Numbered from the stretch's first letter, positions 15,719 to 24,111 are shown. The stretch: DNA of 64,000 nt from Gp1-AA122 sp036378535 (GCA_036378535.1 DASUWH010000073.1:1-64000); one strand, 5' to 3'. Notes: generated by a model not told the origin, from the letters alone. Made by a program: numbers and translations.

Positions 15719-16438
15719 TCACCTGTCTTGCGGAATGAGGATGGGACGGAGTACGTGCCAGGAGCGGTCTGCGGTAACGTATGAGAGCAGGATCAACCCG
15801 AATGCATACAGTAACATACAGACTAGGCGTGAAACGGGACGGGAGTAGGCAAACTGTAAATAGGCCTGCTTCGAGTGTTCGAGATCCCCTACCCACGCGT
15901 CCTGTGGATAGCACTGCTGCTGTTTCGAGGATACTTCCAACATTTTGATATAGAAATCGTTAGGGCTCTCCCATCTCTTAACTACCGCTGGACAGCGAAT
16001 GTCATAGACCAGATTGGCCAATGCCAAGAAGAGATCCCCAAAGTAAATAGCACCAATATAAAAATAAGTATACCCGTCAGTACGCAGGTACTCCGCAATT
16101 CGACTCACCCATGGAAGCAAAAGAAGTGCTACGTAAGAGATTTTGAAAAGCGCAAAATTTCCGAGGGAGCGGAGGCTTGACCACGGAGCCAATTTCGTTT
16201 TTGAGGAAGGAAACATCTGTAATAACAGCGCTCTTATGGTTTTCTCCGGAAGCAATGCAATGGCAGAGAAACGTTGCCTGGACGTCAAACCTCGAAGCAA
16301 TGCAATCGCTTTCGCCGGGCTGGCTTTCTCAACGCCTATAATCAGTTGTTGGAGGTGTGGATCGGGAGCAACGCCGAGAGCCTCCGAACTTTGAGTTTTG
16401 GGCTCACCGCAATCAGCGCCTGTAGAGCTCACTATCAA
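15719..16438 (-). CDS. hypothetical membrane protein
   Basis: 239 residues with no family recognised. The first 95 residues are soluble and leucine-rich (GVEKASPAKAIALLRGLTSR, FSAIALLPEKTIRALLLQMF), reminiscent of helical repeat or flagellar-motor-like FliG segments, but I would not claim that. Three hydrophobic stretches follow (about 92-115, 124-148 and 208-226). It starts at a TTG immediately after the stop of the upstream 82-residue ORF (or at GTG 16432), suggesting translational coupling. Base composition is visibly less GC-rich than in the neighbours, consistent with acquisition. Gene reality is likely because the frame is long and membrane-like in a low-GC stretch. Confidence 0.55.
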   Translation of the reverse strand: MIVSSTGADCGEPKTQSSEALGVAPDPHLQQLIIGVEKASPAKAIALLRGLTSRQRFSAIALLPEKTIRALLLQMFPSSKTKLAPWSSLRSLGNFALFKISYVALLLLPWVSRIAEYLRTDGYTYFYIGAIYFGDLFLALANLVYDIRCPAVVKRWESPNDFYIKMLEVSSKQQQCYPQDAWVGDLEHSKQAYLQFAYSRPVSRLVCMLLYAFGLILLSYVTADRSWHVLRPILIPQDR

Positions 16439-16687
16439 TTACGCCTTTTTAAGGTATTGGAACTGTTCCTGTGGGACACTCAACGTCTTTTGCAATCGTT
16501 TCCAAAGAATAACTAACCAGTGATAGTGGGGGTTGTCATGGACAATTCGTTCTACGCGGCCTTCATCGCCCTTCATTAGATCGTGAATAATGTCAGGCCC
16601 ATTCATCTGTCGCTGAATAACTCTAAATGCTGAAGCCACTTCGCAGCGATCACCTACGGACCATCCGTCGCAGCTCATACGGAGCAT
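16439..16687 (-). CDS. small hypothetical protein coupled to the membrane protein
   Basis: 82-residue ORF ending one base before the next frame's start codon. GGGAG lies upstream of two candidate ATGs (16687 and 16678). It contains SAFRVIQRQMNGPDIIHDLM and HDNPHYHWLVILWKRLQKTL, with no recognisable domain, signal or membrane segment. Its abutment with the 239-residue ORF and the shared lower GC content argue that the two belong together. It could also be the displaced N-terminal part of one longer protein. Low confidence. Confidence 0.4.
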   Translation of the reverse strand: MLRMSCDGWSVGDRCEVASAFRVIQRQMNGPDIIHDLMKGDEGRVERIVHDNPHYHWLVILWKRLQKTLSVPQEQFQYLKKA

Positions 16688-16800
16688 ACTCCCATATGCT
16701 GAGTGGCAATCTAGTCCTTAGTTGATGGAATGTCAACAAAGTTGCCAAATAGCACAACGCCGGTTGGGGGCTGGCCCACCCTTTTCCTTTCCCCTCATCT

Positions 16801-17036
16801 GCTGGCCCACCTTTTCAATTTTGATTTCCCGAACACTAACAACGAATGAGGGTGCCCCATCCCACGCGATTTTCGTTGGGTGGGAGGCACGACGTCGGCA
16901 CATTGGGGTTCTTAAAATGAAAACTCAGACGTAGGTTCGTGATCCCCACCTTTCGAAAACCGCGAAAAGCCTGCCCTGAGCGTAGTCGAAGGGGTGGGGG
17001 CAGCCGCTTTGGTGGTACCGCTAAGGTGGGCCAGCC
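16801..17036 (+). repeat. 236-bp direct repeat, left copy
   Basis: Begins GCTGGCCCACCTTTTCAATT, passes through a palindrome (CCCACGCGATTTTCGTTGGG region) and a GAGCGTAGTCGAAGGGG element, and ends GCTAAGGTGGGCCAGCC. An almost identical copy lies at 18524-18758, on the other side of the beta-helix gene. No gene is seen in the surrounding 16688-17215 gap. Confidence 0.9.
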
Positions 17037-17083
17037 GCCTTCAGGACGAACTCAGGGCGCGCCGTCCGTGACAGCTGAACACC

Positions 17084-17118
17084 CCCGCCCAAGCGAAGCT
17101 TGGACGGCCGATCCCGCC
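17084..17118. repeat. CCAAGCGAAGCTTGG palindrome element
   Basis: CCGCCCAAGCGAAGCTTGG followed by ACGGCCGATCCCGCC; the same sequence is at 15151-15185. The palindromic core would form a short hairpin. Confidence 0.75.
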
Positions 17119-17215
17119 ACCCCCAGCCCATTTGCAGTGGAGCAAAGGTGGGCCAGCCCCCAATGACATTTGCCAGTAACCGAGCTTTAGCGCTAGGGAA
17201 GGGCAGAGCACGAGC

Positions 17216-18301
17216 CTAACAACCGGTGCGCAGCGTCCCTACGCCAAAGTACCTGTTGGGCACACTCAGGCCAACTGGAACCGTGTCAATCCCCGTCAGG
17301 GCATCAGTGATGGTATTACTGATGACATTTGGGTCAGCAACACAGTTGAATTCGATTCCGATATTCGAATCGGTAACAATGTTGCTCTTAATCGCGGCAA
17401 CCGCGGTATTTACCGATATTCCGCTAACTGAGCTGTCTACCACCTTATTGGCAGAGATGGATACTGAATCCTCAGTTGTCTTAATACCGGTCGGAGCATT
17501 CAGAATAGTGTTGCCGCTCACGGTGCCCGTGACTGCACCAATCCCGATTGCGATACCGGTGTCTATAGCCGTAATCACATTGCCGGATACCGTGCCGTTG
17601 CTGCCATGCCCAAAAACGATCCCGGCGTTGCCTCCATTAATTATGGTGTTGCCCTTCACCGTTGCAGTTAGCTGAGGTGTGCCGGCATTCGTGTCAATCT
17701 GAATACCGGAGTTGTCCACGTCATGCACGCTGCTGTTTTGAATCGTCACCGTCGGCAGAGCACTACCTCCTTCAGCCAAAATTCCCTGACCACAAGTGTT
17801 GGCAATCTGATTGCGAGCCGTTATCTCATTCAAAGTCCCCGAGGAGTTCTGATACAACACACCGACAACCAGTGGAAGACAGCTCGCCACTGCGTTGCCT
17901 GTTCCGTCTACTACCATATTTGAGATATTGACAGGCCCTCCGACAACGCTATCAACCCACAGCTGAGCTGCAACAGCTTGCCCAAAGGTGTTGCTGGCGT
18001 TGACGACCAGCCCGCCTGGTGGCGGAGCAATCACTGCTTCGTCCGAGTTGTTGAAAGTTATGCCTGTCACCGTAACCGGTTGAACTATGTGTACCTGCTC
18101 GTTGTAGGTACCAGGACAAACCCGAACTGTGCTGCCTGTGGGAACCGAATTAACCGCTAACTGGATACTCGAAAAATGCACAAAACTAGGGCTGCAGCTC
18201 GTGGGGCCGACGACCACAGTTGCCGCAAACGAGCTATGTTGAAAAGCTGCCATACCGAAAACTCCGAGCAGAAGCGCATGCCAAGTCACTTTCGCAACCA
18301 T
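17216..18301 (-). CDS. exported right-handed beta-helix protein
   Basis: 361-residue secreted protein with a signal peptide (TWHALLLGVFGMAAFQHSSFA) and a parallel beta-helix. An N-terminal capping region (HFSSIQLAVNSVPTGSTVRV, CPGTYNEQVHIVQPVTVTG) is followed by many short turns of the NosD/PbH1 kind (KGNTIINGG, SGNVITAIDTGIAIG, SGNTILNAPTGI). This is the pectate-lyase-like fold; without visible catalytic residues the activity, if any, is unknown. The start at 18301 is supported by GGAGG nine bases upstream, and the frame extends further without support. The gene is bracketed by 236-bp direct repeats, so it may have been gained or moved as a unit. Confidence 0.88.
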   Translation of the reverse strand: MVAKVTWHALLLGVFGMAAFQHSSFAATVVVGPTSCSPSFVHFSSIQLAVNSVPTGSTVRVCPGTYNEQVHIVQPVTVTGITFNNSDEAVIAPPPGGLVVNASNTFGQAVAAQLWVDSVVGGPVNISNMVVDGTGNAVASCLPLVVGVLYQNSSGTLNEITARNQIANTCGQGILAEGGSALPTVTIQNSSVHDVDNSGIQIDTNAGTPQLTATVKGNTIINGGNAGIVFGHGSNGTVSGNVITAIDTGIAIGIGAVTGTVSGNTILNAPTGIKTTEDSVSISANKVVDSSVSGISVNTAVAAIKSNIVTDSNIGIEFNCVADPNVISNTITDALTGIDTVPVGLSVPNRYFGVGTLRTGC

Positions 18302-18523
18302 ATGCTGAATCCTCCTTTTTAGTACAGTGAGACCCGCACTTAGACAATGGATGGGCCGGAGTGGTTCCGTACAAACCGCGTGTCTATCAGAGAACCCCGA
18401 AAAACGGCGCAGAGGAGGTCTGCCACTTACGCGAGAGCTACAGTAAACCGAAACACGCCGCCGTTTATAGGTTGGCCTTTTACGCCACCCGGAAATGCCT
18501 GTCAAGGGAAATTGCCAAGGCTG

Positions 18524-18758
18524 GCTGGCCCACCTTTTCAATTTTGATTTCCCGAACACTAACAACGAATGAGGGTGCCCCACCCAACGCGATTTTCGTT
18601 GGGTGGGAGGTACGACGTCGGCACATTGGGGTTCTTAAAAGGAAAACTCAGACGTAGGTTCGTGATCCTCACCTTTCGAGAACCGCGAAAAGCCTGCCCT
18701 GAGCGTAGTCGAAGGGGTGGGGCAGCCGCTTTGGTGGTACCGCTAAGGTGGGCCAGCC
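18524..18758 (+). repeat. 236-bp direct repeat, right copy
   Basis: Near-identical to 16801-17036, offset 1723 bases, differing by a handful of substitutions and one base in a G run. It fills most of the gap between the beta-helix gene and the DUF3800 gene; 18302-18523 holds nothing recognisable. Confidence 0.9.
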
Positions 18759-18795
18759 CCGAACTCACTGGCAAAGAAGGCACTCCGGCGCCTTT

Positions 18796-19785
18796 CTAGT
18801 CCTTACCGTCGGCAGCGCGGCCCGAAGCGGAAGGCTTAGCTTCCGCTTTTTCTTTTTCGCTGCTTTTTCCGCGTCGAGTTTTGCTTTTGTCTCTTCGTGG
18901 CGAACCTTTACTAATTGGCTCATCGTTTGATCGAATCTTTTGAACTCGTTGTTCTTCATTCTTCTTCTGCGCTTCCTTCCATGCTTTATGCAGTTCTTCT
19001 GCTGCTCCGGTGAGGGTATTTTCCTTCACGATTGCGATGCCCATATCCCACAATCGCTCATGCTTGTGGTCTGGATCGGCCGATAGTGCCTTAAATAGCG
19101 GCTGGTAGTCATACGGTTCCTTAAAAAGCATTAACCTCGCTTCTAGTCGAATAAGAGATGACACAAGATCAGACGCCTGTAAGCCAAACATGAATTTGTC
19201 GTCCCCGAATGTCAAGGCGACTAGCTTCTTTCTCGCCCCAGGCCAGATCAACTTTATGCGGCGATAGAGTTTGTAAAATGTCCATGCGGTGCTCTCTTCA
19301 TCGTCACAAATGACGGAGATGTGGTCACCGTCGTGAGTAAACGATAACACCCTGAGTAGCGCTCGCATGAACGCTGTATAGTTCGGATCGCCGCCCATAG
19401 CGTCAAAAAGGTGAGGTGGCAAATTCCTAAATGATTTGGCGTCGAACGCTAGCCCAGTTATAACTTGCAGATGCTTCCGTATGCAGGCTATGAACGGAAG
19501 CAAAGCAGCGATTCTGTTGTCTACTCCTAAAGCCTCATTCTTTTTGCCAAACGGTAAGTGTGGTTTCAAAGCACGCTGGGTATGCAGCACGTGTAGACCG
19601 CTGCTATGCAGTAACCTCGCCCATTCGTGTCCGAAATCGGTGAAGTCCTTCACGTAAGACGACACCCCCCCGAAACACACTAGATCGTGGTCTTTGTACT
19701 TTCCGCTCTCATCAAAATAGGCGGAAACAAGCATGATCCAATCGCACTCCTCTTTGATCTGAAACTCTAATCCCAACTCATGCAC
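18796..19785 (-). CDS. DUF3800 domain-containing protein
   Basis: 329 residues. The DUF3800 signature is clear: SAYFDESG near the start, ICDDEESTAWTFYKLYRRIK in the middle and GLQASDLVSSLIRL towards the end. These hold conserved acidic residues that give the family a presumed nuclease/RNase H-like core. DUF3800 proteins are often found in accessory or defence-like settings, but no toxin, antitoxin or defence partner is adjacent here. The last 55 residues are a highly charged, low-complexity tail rich in Lys, Arg, Ser and Glu. Start at 19785 (GGGAGG ten bases upstream); the ATG at 19734, just before the domain, is an alternative. Composition is less GC-rich than the region-1 genes. Confidence 0.85.
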   Translation of the reverse strand: MHELGLEFQIKEECDWIMLVSAYFDESGKYKDHDLVCFGGVSSYVKDFTDFGHEWARLLHSSGLHVLHTQRALKPHLPFGKKNEALGVDNRIAALLPFIACIRKHLQVITGLAFDAKSFRNLPPHLFDAMGGDPNYTAFMRALLRVLSFTHDGDHISVICDDEESTAWTFYKLYRRIKLIWPGARKKLVALTFGDDKFMFGLQASDLVSSLIRLEARLMLFKEPYDYQPLFKALSADPDHKHERLWDMGIAIVKENTLTGAAEELHKAWKEAQKKNEEQRVQKIRSNDEPISKGSPRRDKSKTRRGKSSEKEKAEAKPSASGRAADGKD

Positions 19786-20561
19786 AGTGAACCTCCCAGT
19801 TCACTGGCAATGAATACAGGGGGCTGGCCCATCCTTTTCCTTACCACTCATCTGGTTGCCCCACCTCTTCGACTACGCTCAGGGCAGGCTCTTCGCGGTG
19901 TTCGAAGGGTGGGCTGGTGGCCCAGGTTCGCGCCCTGCTTTTGGGGCGCTAACCTGGGTTCCCCTGCTTGCCCCAAAATGCTTGTCAAGCCCTCTGACTC
20001 CCTCAATTCCCCGCAACTCCGTAAACCTAGACCAAATACAGTTTCGTCCAACTGTCTCATTCCCCACTCCTAATCCGTCATACTGGAGTAGAGGGGAGGT
20101 GTAGGCGCAGCACGCCTCCGGCCGGCGCTCCCGGCCATCACCGCTCTTTGACATCCTGTGCGGCGCCCCGCGGTTGTCACAAAGATTCCTCCTGCACGCA
20201 AAACGCGTAGCACCAGTTACTAAGTGCCGACTGCCAGTCGCTAAGTGCTTACTTTGGAATATTTTGCGTGTAAGTCTTTATAACTCAAAGATCTGCAGCC
20301 TAATTCCTGCTAAATCTTTGATTCCAGAAGACCGCAGGGGGGAGGGGGTATACCCCCGGAGTAGGTAGTTCTACTTACGCCGATGATCCCAGGCTCTGGA
20401 ATTCCGACGCCCTGAGGAAAATCCCACTCTCCCCTGAAATGAAAGGGTGGGGCGCCCTCATTAGCAAGGTCCTATTCGCTGCTACTGCGCTCGGAGCACG
20501 GGCTGCTACATCTTTTTGGTTTCGTCACCGTTCTTTCGAGAGTTGGGGACGAGTAGTCCGG
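19786..20561. other. 776-base gene-poor gap with degenerate repeats
   Basis: Contains a GACTACGCTCAGGGCAGGCT element (reverse of the one inside the 236-bp repeat) near 19870, a CGCCCTGCTTTTGGGGCG hairpin near 19935, an AGTCGCTAAGTGCTTA-type phrase near 20235 and a degenerate CCACTCTCCCCTGAAATG/AAGGGTGG repeat at 20423-20458. Open frames here are short and look non-coding. Confidence 0.5.
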
Positions 20562-20978
20562 TTAACGACCGAAGAGCCGGGAAAAGAAGTCAACCACCTC
20601 CTTATCGCGATGGAGAGGGCTGATGGTGAACTGGCCGATGGCGGCTCCGCCGATGGCAAAATGACCGATGGCAAGTCCGCCGATAGCGGCATAACCGATC
20701 GCCAGTCCACCGGCAGCGAGATAACCAAGCGCTAAGCCGCCTAGTCCGAGGAGCCCGATCGCGGCGCCGCCGAATGCGATTCCGCCGACCGCGAAGCCGC
20801 CGAGGGCAATCAGCCCGCGGGCTACGCCGCCAAGAGCGATCACTCCGGTGGCAATGTCGCCGATAGCGATGATGCCGCGCGCGTGGCCGCGTACTTCGTT
20901 GGCGGCGGCATCGGGGCCCATCGCGATCGCGACCAGCGGGTACTCGAGAATCGTCGCCGATGATTGCCAGCGGGGCAT
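20562..20978 (-). CDS. pentapeptide-period Ala/Gly solenoid protein
   Basis: 138 residues. After about 35 ordinary residues the protein becomes a strict five-residue repeat, A-(hydrophobic)-G-x-(hydrophobic), for about 16 units (ALGGV ARGLI ALGGF AVGGI and so on), ending in a charged tail (HRDKEVVDFFSRLFGR). The five-residue period recalls the quadrilateral beta-helix of pentapeptide-repeat proteins (A[D/N]LXX), but Gly replaces the central Leu, so a membrane-associated or Gly-packed solenoid is equally possible. Function unknown. AGGAGG sits seven bases before the ATG, the best Shine-Dalgarno in this region, which makes this a real gene despite the low complexity. Confidence 0.8.
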   Translation of the reverse strand: MPRWQSSATILEYPLVAIAMGPDAAANEVRGHARGIIAIGDIATGVIALGGVARGLIALGGFAVGGIAFGGAAIGLLGLGGLALGYLAAGGLAIGYAAIGGLAIGHFAIGGAAIGQFTISPLHRDKEVVDFFSRLFGR

Positions 20979-21112
20979 GAGGGTCCTCCTGCCTCCCAGT
21001 ATGCGATTCGGAGTAGGGGCGCGTCAGTGACAACATAGGAACCAGCAGCGCGCGGGGTGTCGCAGCCAAGCTTGTTATTGGCTTGGGTGGGGTAGTTGGG
21101 CCGAGGAAAATT

Positions 21113-21148
21113 CCCGCCCTCCGCTGAAGCGGAAGGGTGGGGCACCCA
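21113..21148. repeat. CCACCCTCCGCT palindromic repeat, copy 2
   Basis: CCCGCCCTCCGCTGAAGCGG then AAGGGTGGGGCACCC: the same stem as 13235, located between the solenoid gene and ccmD. Confidence 0.8.
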
Positions 21149-21191
21149 TTTCGGGGAGATCAAAAGAGAAAATTAATCACTGAGGAAACAG

Positions 21192-21314
21192 CTACCGCTT
21201 CCGTCGCAGTTCTTCGATCTCCCTCTGCAGGCGGCGGTACTTCATCGCCACGGATCCTAAATAAAGGATGTGGATGATCCAGGTGGCGGCGTAGGCGGCG
21301 TACAGATAGGTCAT
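21192..21314 (-). CDS. ccmD: CcmD, haem exporter small subunit
   Basis: 40-residue protein beginning MTYLYAAYAATWIIHILYLG and ending RRLQREIEELRRKR: one transmembrane helix followed by a basic cytoplasmic tail, the standard CcmD layout. Its ATG overlaps the ccmC stop by four bases (ATGA), so it is translationally coupled and last in the ccmEABCD order. CcmD joins the CcmABC complex and helps release holo-CcmE. Identification rests on position, length and topology, because CcmD sequences diverge strongly. Confidence 0.85.
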   Translation of the reverse strand: MTYLYAAYAATWIIHILYLGSVAMKYRRLQREIEELRRKR

Positions 21315-22003
21315 CGGACACCTCGGGGTTCGAGCAGGGCTTCCAGCGCTTGCGTTTCTTCGACCTCGCGCTCGAGGCGTTCCAGGCGGTAACGCGACCA
21401 GCAGACCAGGAAGGCGAAGCAGAGAAACGCGGCCCAGTTGATCAGGAGCACGTGCAACATGCGCGGATCGAGCGAGCCGCCGCGGCCCATCACGGGCGAA
21501 GGATGCTGCGTGCGGAAGTACCAGATCGAAAAATAAACCAGCGGGACGTCAACCGCGCCGAACACGGCGAGCACGGCGGCGATCAGCGGCGTCTGGCTGC
21601 TGGAGGAGAAGCGTCGCAGCACGAGATAGCTGACGTAGATCAGCCAGAGGACGAGCGTCAGGGTGAGACGCATGTCCCAGGTCCACCAGATGCCCCACAC
21701 TGGGCGCGCCCAGATGGGGCCGGTGACCAGAACGACCGTACAAAAAATTACGCCTACCTCGGCAGTGACGGCGGCGACGGCGTCGGCGGCCGGGTTGCGC
21801 TTGATCAGATAGACGACCGAAGCTACGAAGTTGATCAGGAAAAGCAGGAACGCGGTCCAGGCCGAGGGCACGTGATAGTAGAAGATGCGCTGCACATCGC
21901 CCATAGTGCGCTCGGTGGGCGCGGCGATCAGCGCCTCATACAGGGCAAAGCTCAGGAGCGCGAGCGTGAGCAAGCCGAAAATGGGGAAGGCACGTTTCAT
22001 CAC
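21311..22003 (-). CDS. ccmC: CcmC, haem transfer membrane protein
   Basis: 230-residue integral membrane protein with six predicted membrane segments and the haem-handling tryptophan-rich motif WGIWWTWDMRLT. Conserved periplasmic histidines occur in FYYHVPSAW and RTQHPSP. CcmC loads haem onto CcmE in system I cytochrome c maturation. It begins one base after the ccmB stop and overlaps ccmD. A charged C-terminal extension (RLEREVEETQALEALLEPRG) is present. CcsA/CcmF relatives share the WWD motif but are longer; size and neighbours fix it as CcmC. Confidence 0.93.
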   Translation of the reverse strand: MMKRAFPIFGLLTLALLSFALYEALIAAPTERTMGDVQRIFYYHVPSAWTAFLLFLINFVASVVYLIKRNPAADAVAAVTAEVGVIFCTVVLVTGPIWARPVWGIWWTWDMRLTLTLVLWLIYVSYLVLRRFSSSSQTPLIAAVLAVFGAVDVPLVYFSIWYFRTQHPSPVMGRGGSLDPRMLHVLLINWAAFLCFAFLVCWSRYRLERLEREVEETQALEALLEPRGVR

Positions 22004-22678
22004 TTATTCCGCGTGCAGGATGCTTTCAAATAAAAGGAGACTGACAGTAGTAAACACCAGATCGTAGACCGCAAGCAAGACGATCCAGAACCTGGCTGAG
22101 GCCTCGCCGGTGAGGATCGCCGAAGTGGCTTCGACCATGGCCAGCAGCGCAGGGATGGAAATCGGGAAGAGCAGCAAGGGGAGCATGATCTCGCGGCTGC
22201 GGGTGCGGATCGACATGGCCGCGAAGAAGGTTCCGTTGACGACCAGCGCCCAGGTGCCGAGCGCGGCTATTGGAATCAGTTGCCAGGCGGGACCGAGCGC
22301 GCGCAGGGTGTAGAAGACGATAAAAAGAGGCGTCATCAGCGCTTCCAGCACGCTGACGAAAACGAAATTGCCGATGGCCTTGGCGAGGAACAATGCGTTG
22401 GCGGGCGCGGGCGAGATGCGGTAAGCGTCCAGCACCTGATTGCGCAGTTCGCGCGCCCAGGTTTGATTCAGCGCGACCACCGCCGCGAAGAGAAAAGCGA
22501 CCCAGATTAATCCGCCGGCGATCTGGCGGGATTCTTCGGCGGTGGGATTGAACGAGAAGCTGAAGATCACCACCACCAGCAGGGCGAAGAAGAGCATCGA
22601 GTTGATGGCGTCCTTGGAACGCCATTCGAGGCGAAGATCCTTAGTAAGCGTGGCCTGGGTGATTGTGGGCGTGCTCAC
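22004..22678 (-). CDS. ccmB: CcmB, haem exporter ABC permease
   Basis: 224 residues with six membrane helices, matching the CcmB family in length and landmarks (TKDLRLEWRSKDAINSMLFF, LNQTWARELRNQVLDAYRIS). It is the membrane partner of CcmA; the CcmABCD complex uses ATP hydrolysis to release haem-loaded CcmE. It starts at GTG overlapping the ccmA stop (GTGA), so it is tightly coupled. Confidence 0.93.
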   Translation of the reverse strand: MSTPTITQATLTKDLRLEWRSKDAINSMLFFALLVVVIFSFSFNPTAEESRQIAGGLIWVAFLFAAVVALNQTWARELRNQVLDAYRISPAPANALFLAKAIGNFVFVSVLEALMTPLFIVFYTLRALGPAWQLIPIAALGTWALVVNGTFFAAMSIRTRSREIMLPLLLFPISIPALLAMVEATSAILTGEASARFWIVLLAVYDLVFTTVSLLLFESILHAE

Positions 22679-23364
22679 AGCACCTCCGCTAGTTTCAGAT
22701 CGCGGGTGCGGCGAACGATTTTGCCGGATTCCATCCAGATGAATTCGTCGGCGGCGCCGTCGAGGAGCGAGGGCTGGTGAGTCACGACGAAGATAGTTTT
22801 GCCGCGGTCGCGCATCTCGGCGAGCAGGTGAACCATCTGGCGCGCGGAACCGATATCGACGTTGGAGAAGGGCTCATCCAGGAGAAGAATCTTAGGATCG
22901 TGCAAGACCGCGCGGGCCAGCGACATGCGTTGTCGCATGCCTTGGGAATATTGGCCAACAGGACGACTGAGATCGGGATCCAGCTTGACTGAGGCGATTG
23001 CGGAACGGCAGCGCTGGTCATCGTCCATGCCATAAAGCCGGGCGAAGTAGCGGAGATTTTCCATTCCGGACATTTCGTCGTAGAGCAGGGAAGGATGCGC
23101 CATGTAACCGACCTGCTCGCGCACGGCGCGGGGATCGGAGTTGCCGAGCATGTTTAGCGTGCCGCGAGTCGGACTGGACAGGCCAGCGAGTGTGCGCAGA
23201 AGAGTCGTCTTGCCCGCGCCATTGTCGCCGAGAATGGTGTAGAGGCGGGCGGGAGCGAAGTCGGCGCTTACACCGCGAAGGGCGGCGAAACGTCCAAATT
23301 GCTTAATCAGATTTGTAATGGAAACAATGGGTGAAACCGGAGGAGCCGTTGGCGAGGGGTTCAC
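22675..23364 (-). CDS. ccmA: CcmA, haem exporter ATPase
   Basis: 229-residue ABC ATPase: Walker A GDNGAGKTT (residues 46-54), a signature variant YSQGMRQRMSLARA, and Walker B KILLLDEP followed by FSNVD. The H-loop is in FVVTHQPSLL. The SQGM signature (LSGGQ replaced) is typical of CcmA and related exporters. GTG start, 16 bases after ccmE. With ccmB, ccmC and ccmD it forms the complex that frees haem from CcmE. Confidence 0.93.
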   Translation of the reverse strand: MNPSPTAPPVSPIVSITNLIKQFGRFAALRGVSADFAPARLYTILGDNGAGKTTLLRTLAGLSSPTRGTLNMLGNSDPRAVREQVGYMAHPSLLYDEMSGMENLRYFARLYGMDDDQRCRSAIASVKLDPDLSRPVGQYSQGMRQRMSLARAVLHDPKILLLDEPFSNVDIGSARQMVHLLAEMRDRGKTIFVVTHQPSLLDGAADEFIWMESGKIVRRTRDLKLAEVL

Positions 23365-23380
23365 GGTCGGCTCAGGTACC

Positions 23381-23842
23381 TCACTGCGCGGTCGTACCCT
23401 GGCCCGGGTCGACAGCAGTCATGCTGTTTCCGGGTTGACCGCCCTGCTTGGGCGCGTATTTGGAGGCACACTTGGCCTGCAGGCCCTTGGCGTGGAACAC
23501 GCCATCGTGGCCGAAGGTGCCGTCAGCGAGCGCCTGGGAATCGTCCTTGAATGTGTCCGGAGGAGCTTCGGTGCCGTTGTAAACGACGGGAAGCGACTGG
23601 CCTTGCTCGACGAGAACGAACTCCACTTGCGTGCCTTTGCGCTTGATGGAGCCAGGTTGAACATTGCCCGCCACACGCAGCCGCTTGGTGTAGACGCCGT
23701 CGCCCATGCCACGCAATTCGGAGATCGTGACGTAGTAGCTCTTGCTCTCCTGCACGCCGGTGTAGGCGAGGTAGCCGAGGGAGACGAGAATTACTACCGT
23801 AACTGCGCCGAATTTCAGATACTTGCTGGTTTGGGCCGACAT
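23381..23842 (-). CDS. ccmE: CcmE haem chaperone, CxxxY variant
   Basis: 153 residues: an N-terminal membrane anchor (about 10-27) and a periplasmic OB-fold with RVAGNVQPGSI and PVVYNGTEAPPDTF. In the classical protein, haem is bound covalently by the His of an HxxxY motif. Here the equivalent position reads CASKY, with Cys125 and Tyr129. Cys-type CcmE is known from Desulfovibrio and archaea (the natural system lacking CcmH), so the assignment is comfortable. It is first in the ccmEABCD operon. No ccmF, ccmG or ccmH is in the window. Confidence 0.92.
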   Translation of the reverse strand: MSAQTSKYLKFGAVTVVILVSLGYLAYTGVQESKSYYVTISELRGMGDGVYTKRLRVAGNVQPGSIKRKGTQVEFVLVEQGQSLPVVYNGTEAPPDTFKDDSQALADGTFGHDGVFHAKGLQAKCASKYAPKQGGQPGNSMTAVDPGQGTTAQ

Positions 23843-24065
23843 CAGAATTACCCCGCAAAACTACTACAGAAACTTTACGCGCCTGCTCTGGGCGGGGTCA
23901 AGATGGATGAAGATGTTGGGTGGGTGCACGATGGCAGCCACGTGGCCAATTGAACCTTGCTGAGTTCGAGATGATGTGCAGGATGCCTCGCTTCGCTCGG
24001 CTGACGGCCGAGGCGGCCGTCGCTACGTGGGTTGTGGTTCGACGAGACGAGCGCCTTCAGCAGCG

Positions 24066-24071
24066 TATAAT
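24066..24071 (+). promoter_or_regulatory. TATAAT -10 box for thiC
   Basis: A perfect TATAAT about 40 bases before the thiC ATG. No convincing -35 at the right spacing (TTCGAC lies 22 bases upstream). The 200-base leader region lacks the TPP riboswitch core (CTGAGA with its partner), so thiC seems not to be under THI-box control here. Confidence 0.45.
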
Positions 24072-24111
24072 TTCTGTTTAATACGAATCTCCAGTGAGGG
24101 TGGTAAACGAT

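Noticed and set aside
17216..18301. composite transposon because of the flanking 236-bp repeats
   Set aside because: The repeats lack terminal inverted repeats, a transposase gene and obvious target-site duplications.
18796..19785. defence island around the DUF3800 gene
   Set aside because: No restriction, Abi, toxin-antitoxin or other defence gene lies next to it; the neighbours are repeats and secreted proteins.
20439..20735. plus-strand ORF with DG-rich repeats
   Set aside because: It is the antisense of the pentapeptide solenoid gene, which has the strong ribosome site.
21350..22033. 227-codon plus-strand frame over ccmC
   Set aside because: Antisense shadow; ccmC has full family motifs and operon overlaps on both sides.
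23880..24111. TPP riboswitch before thiC
   Set aside because: Searched for the CTGAGA core and its partner helices; not present, only a TATAAT box was found.
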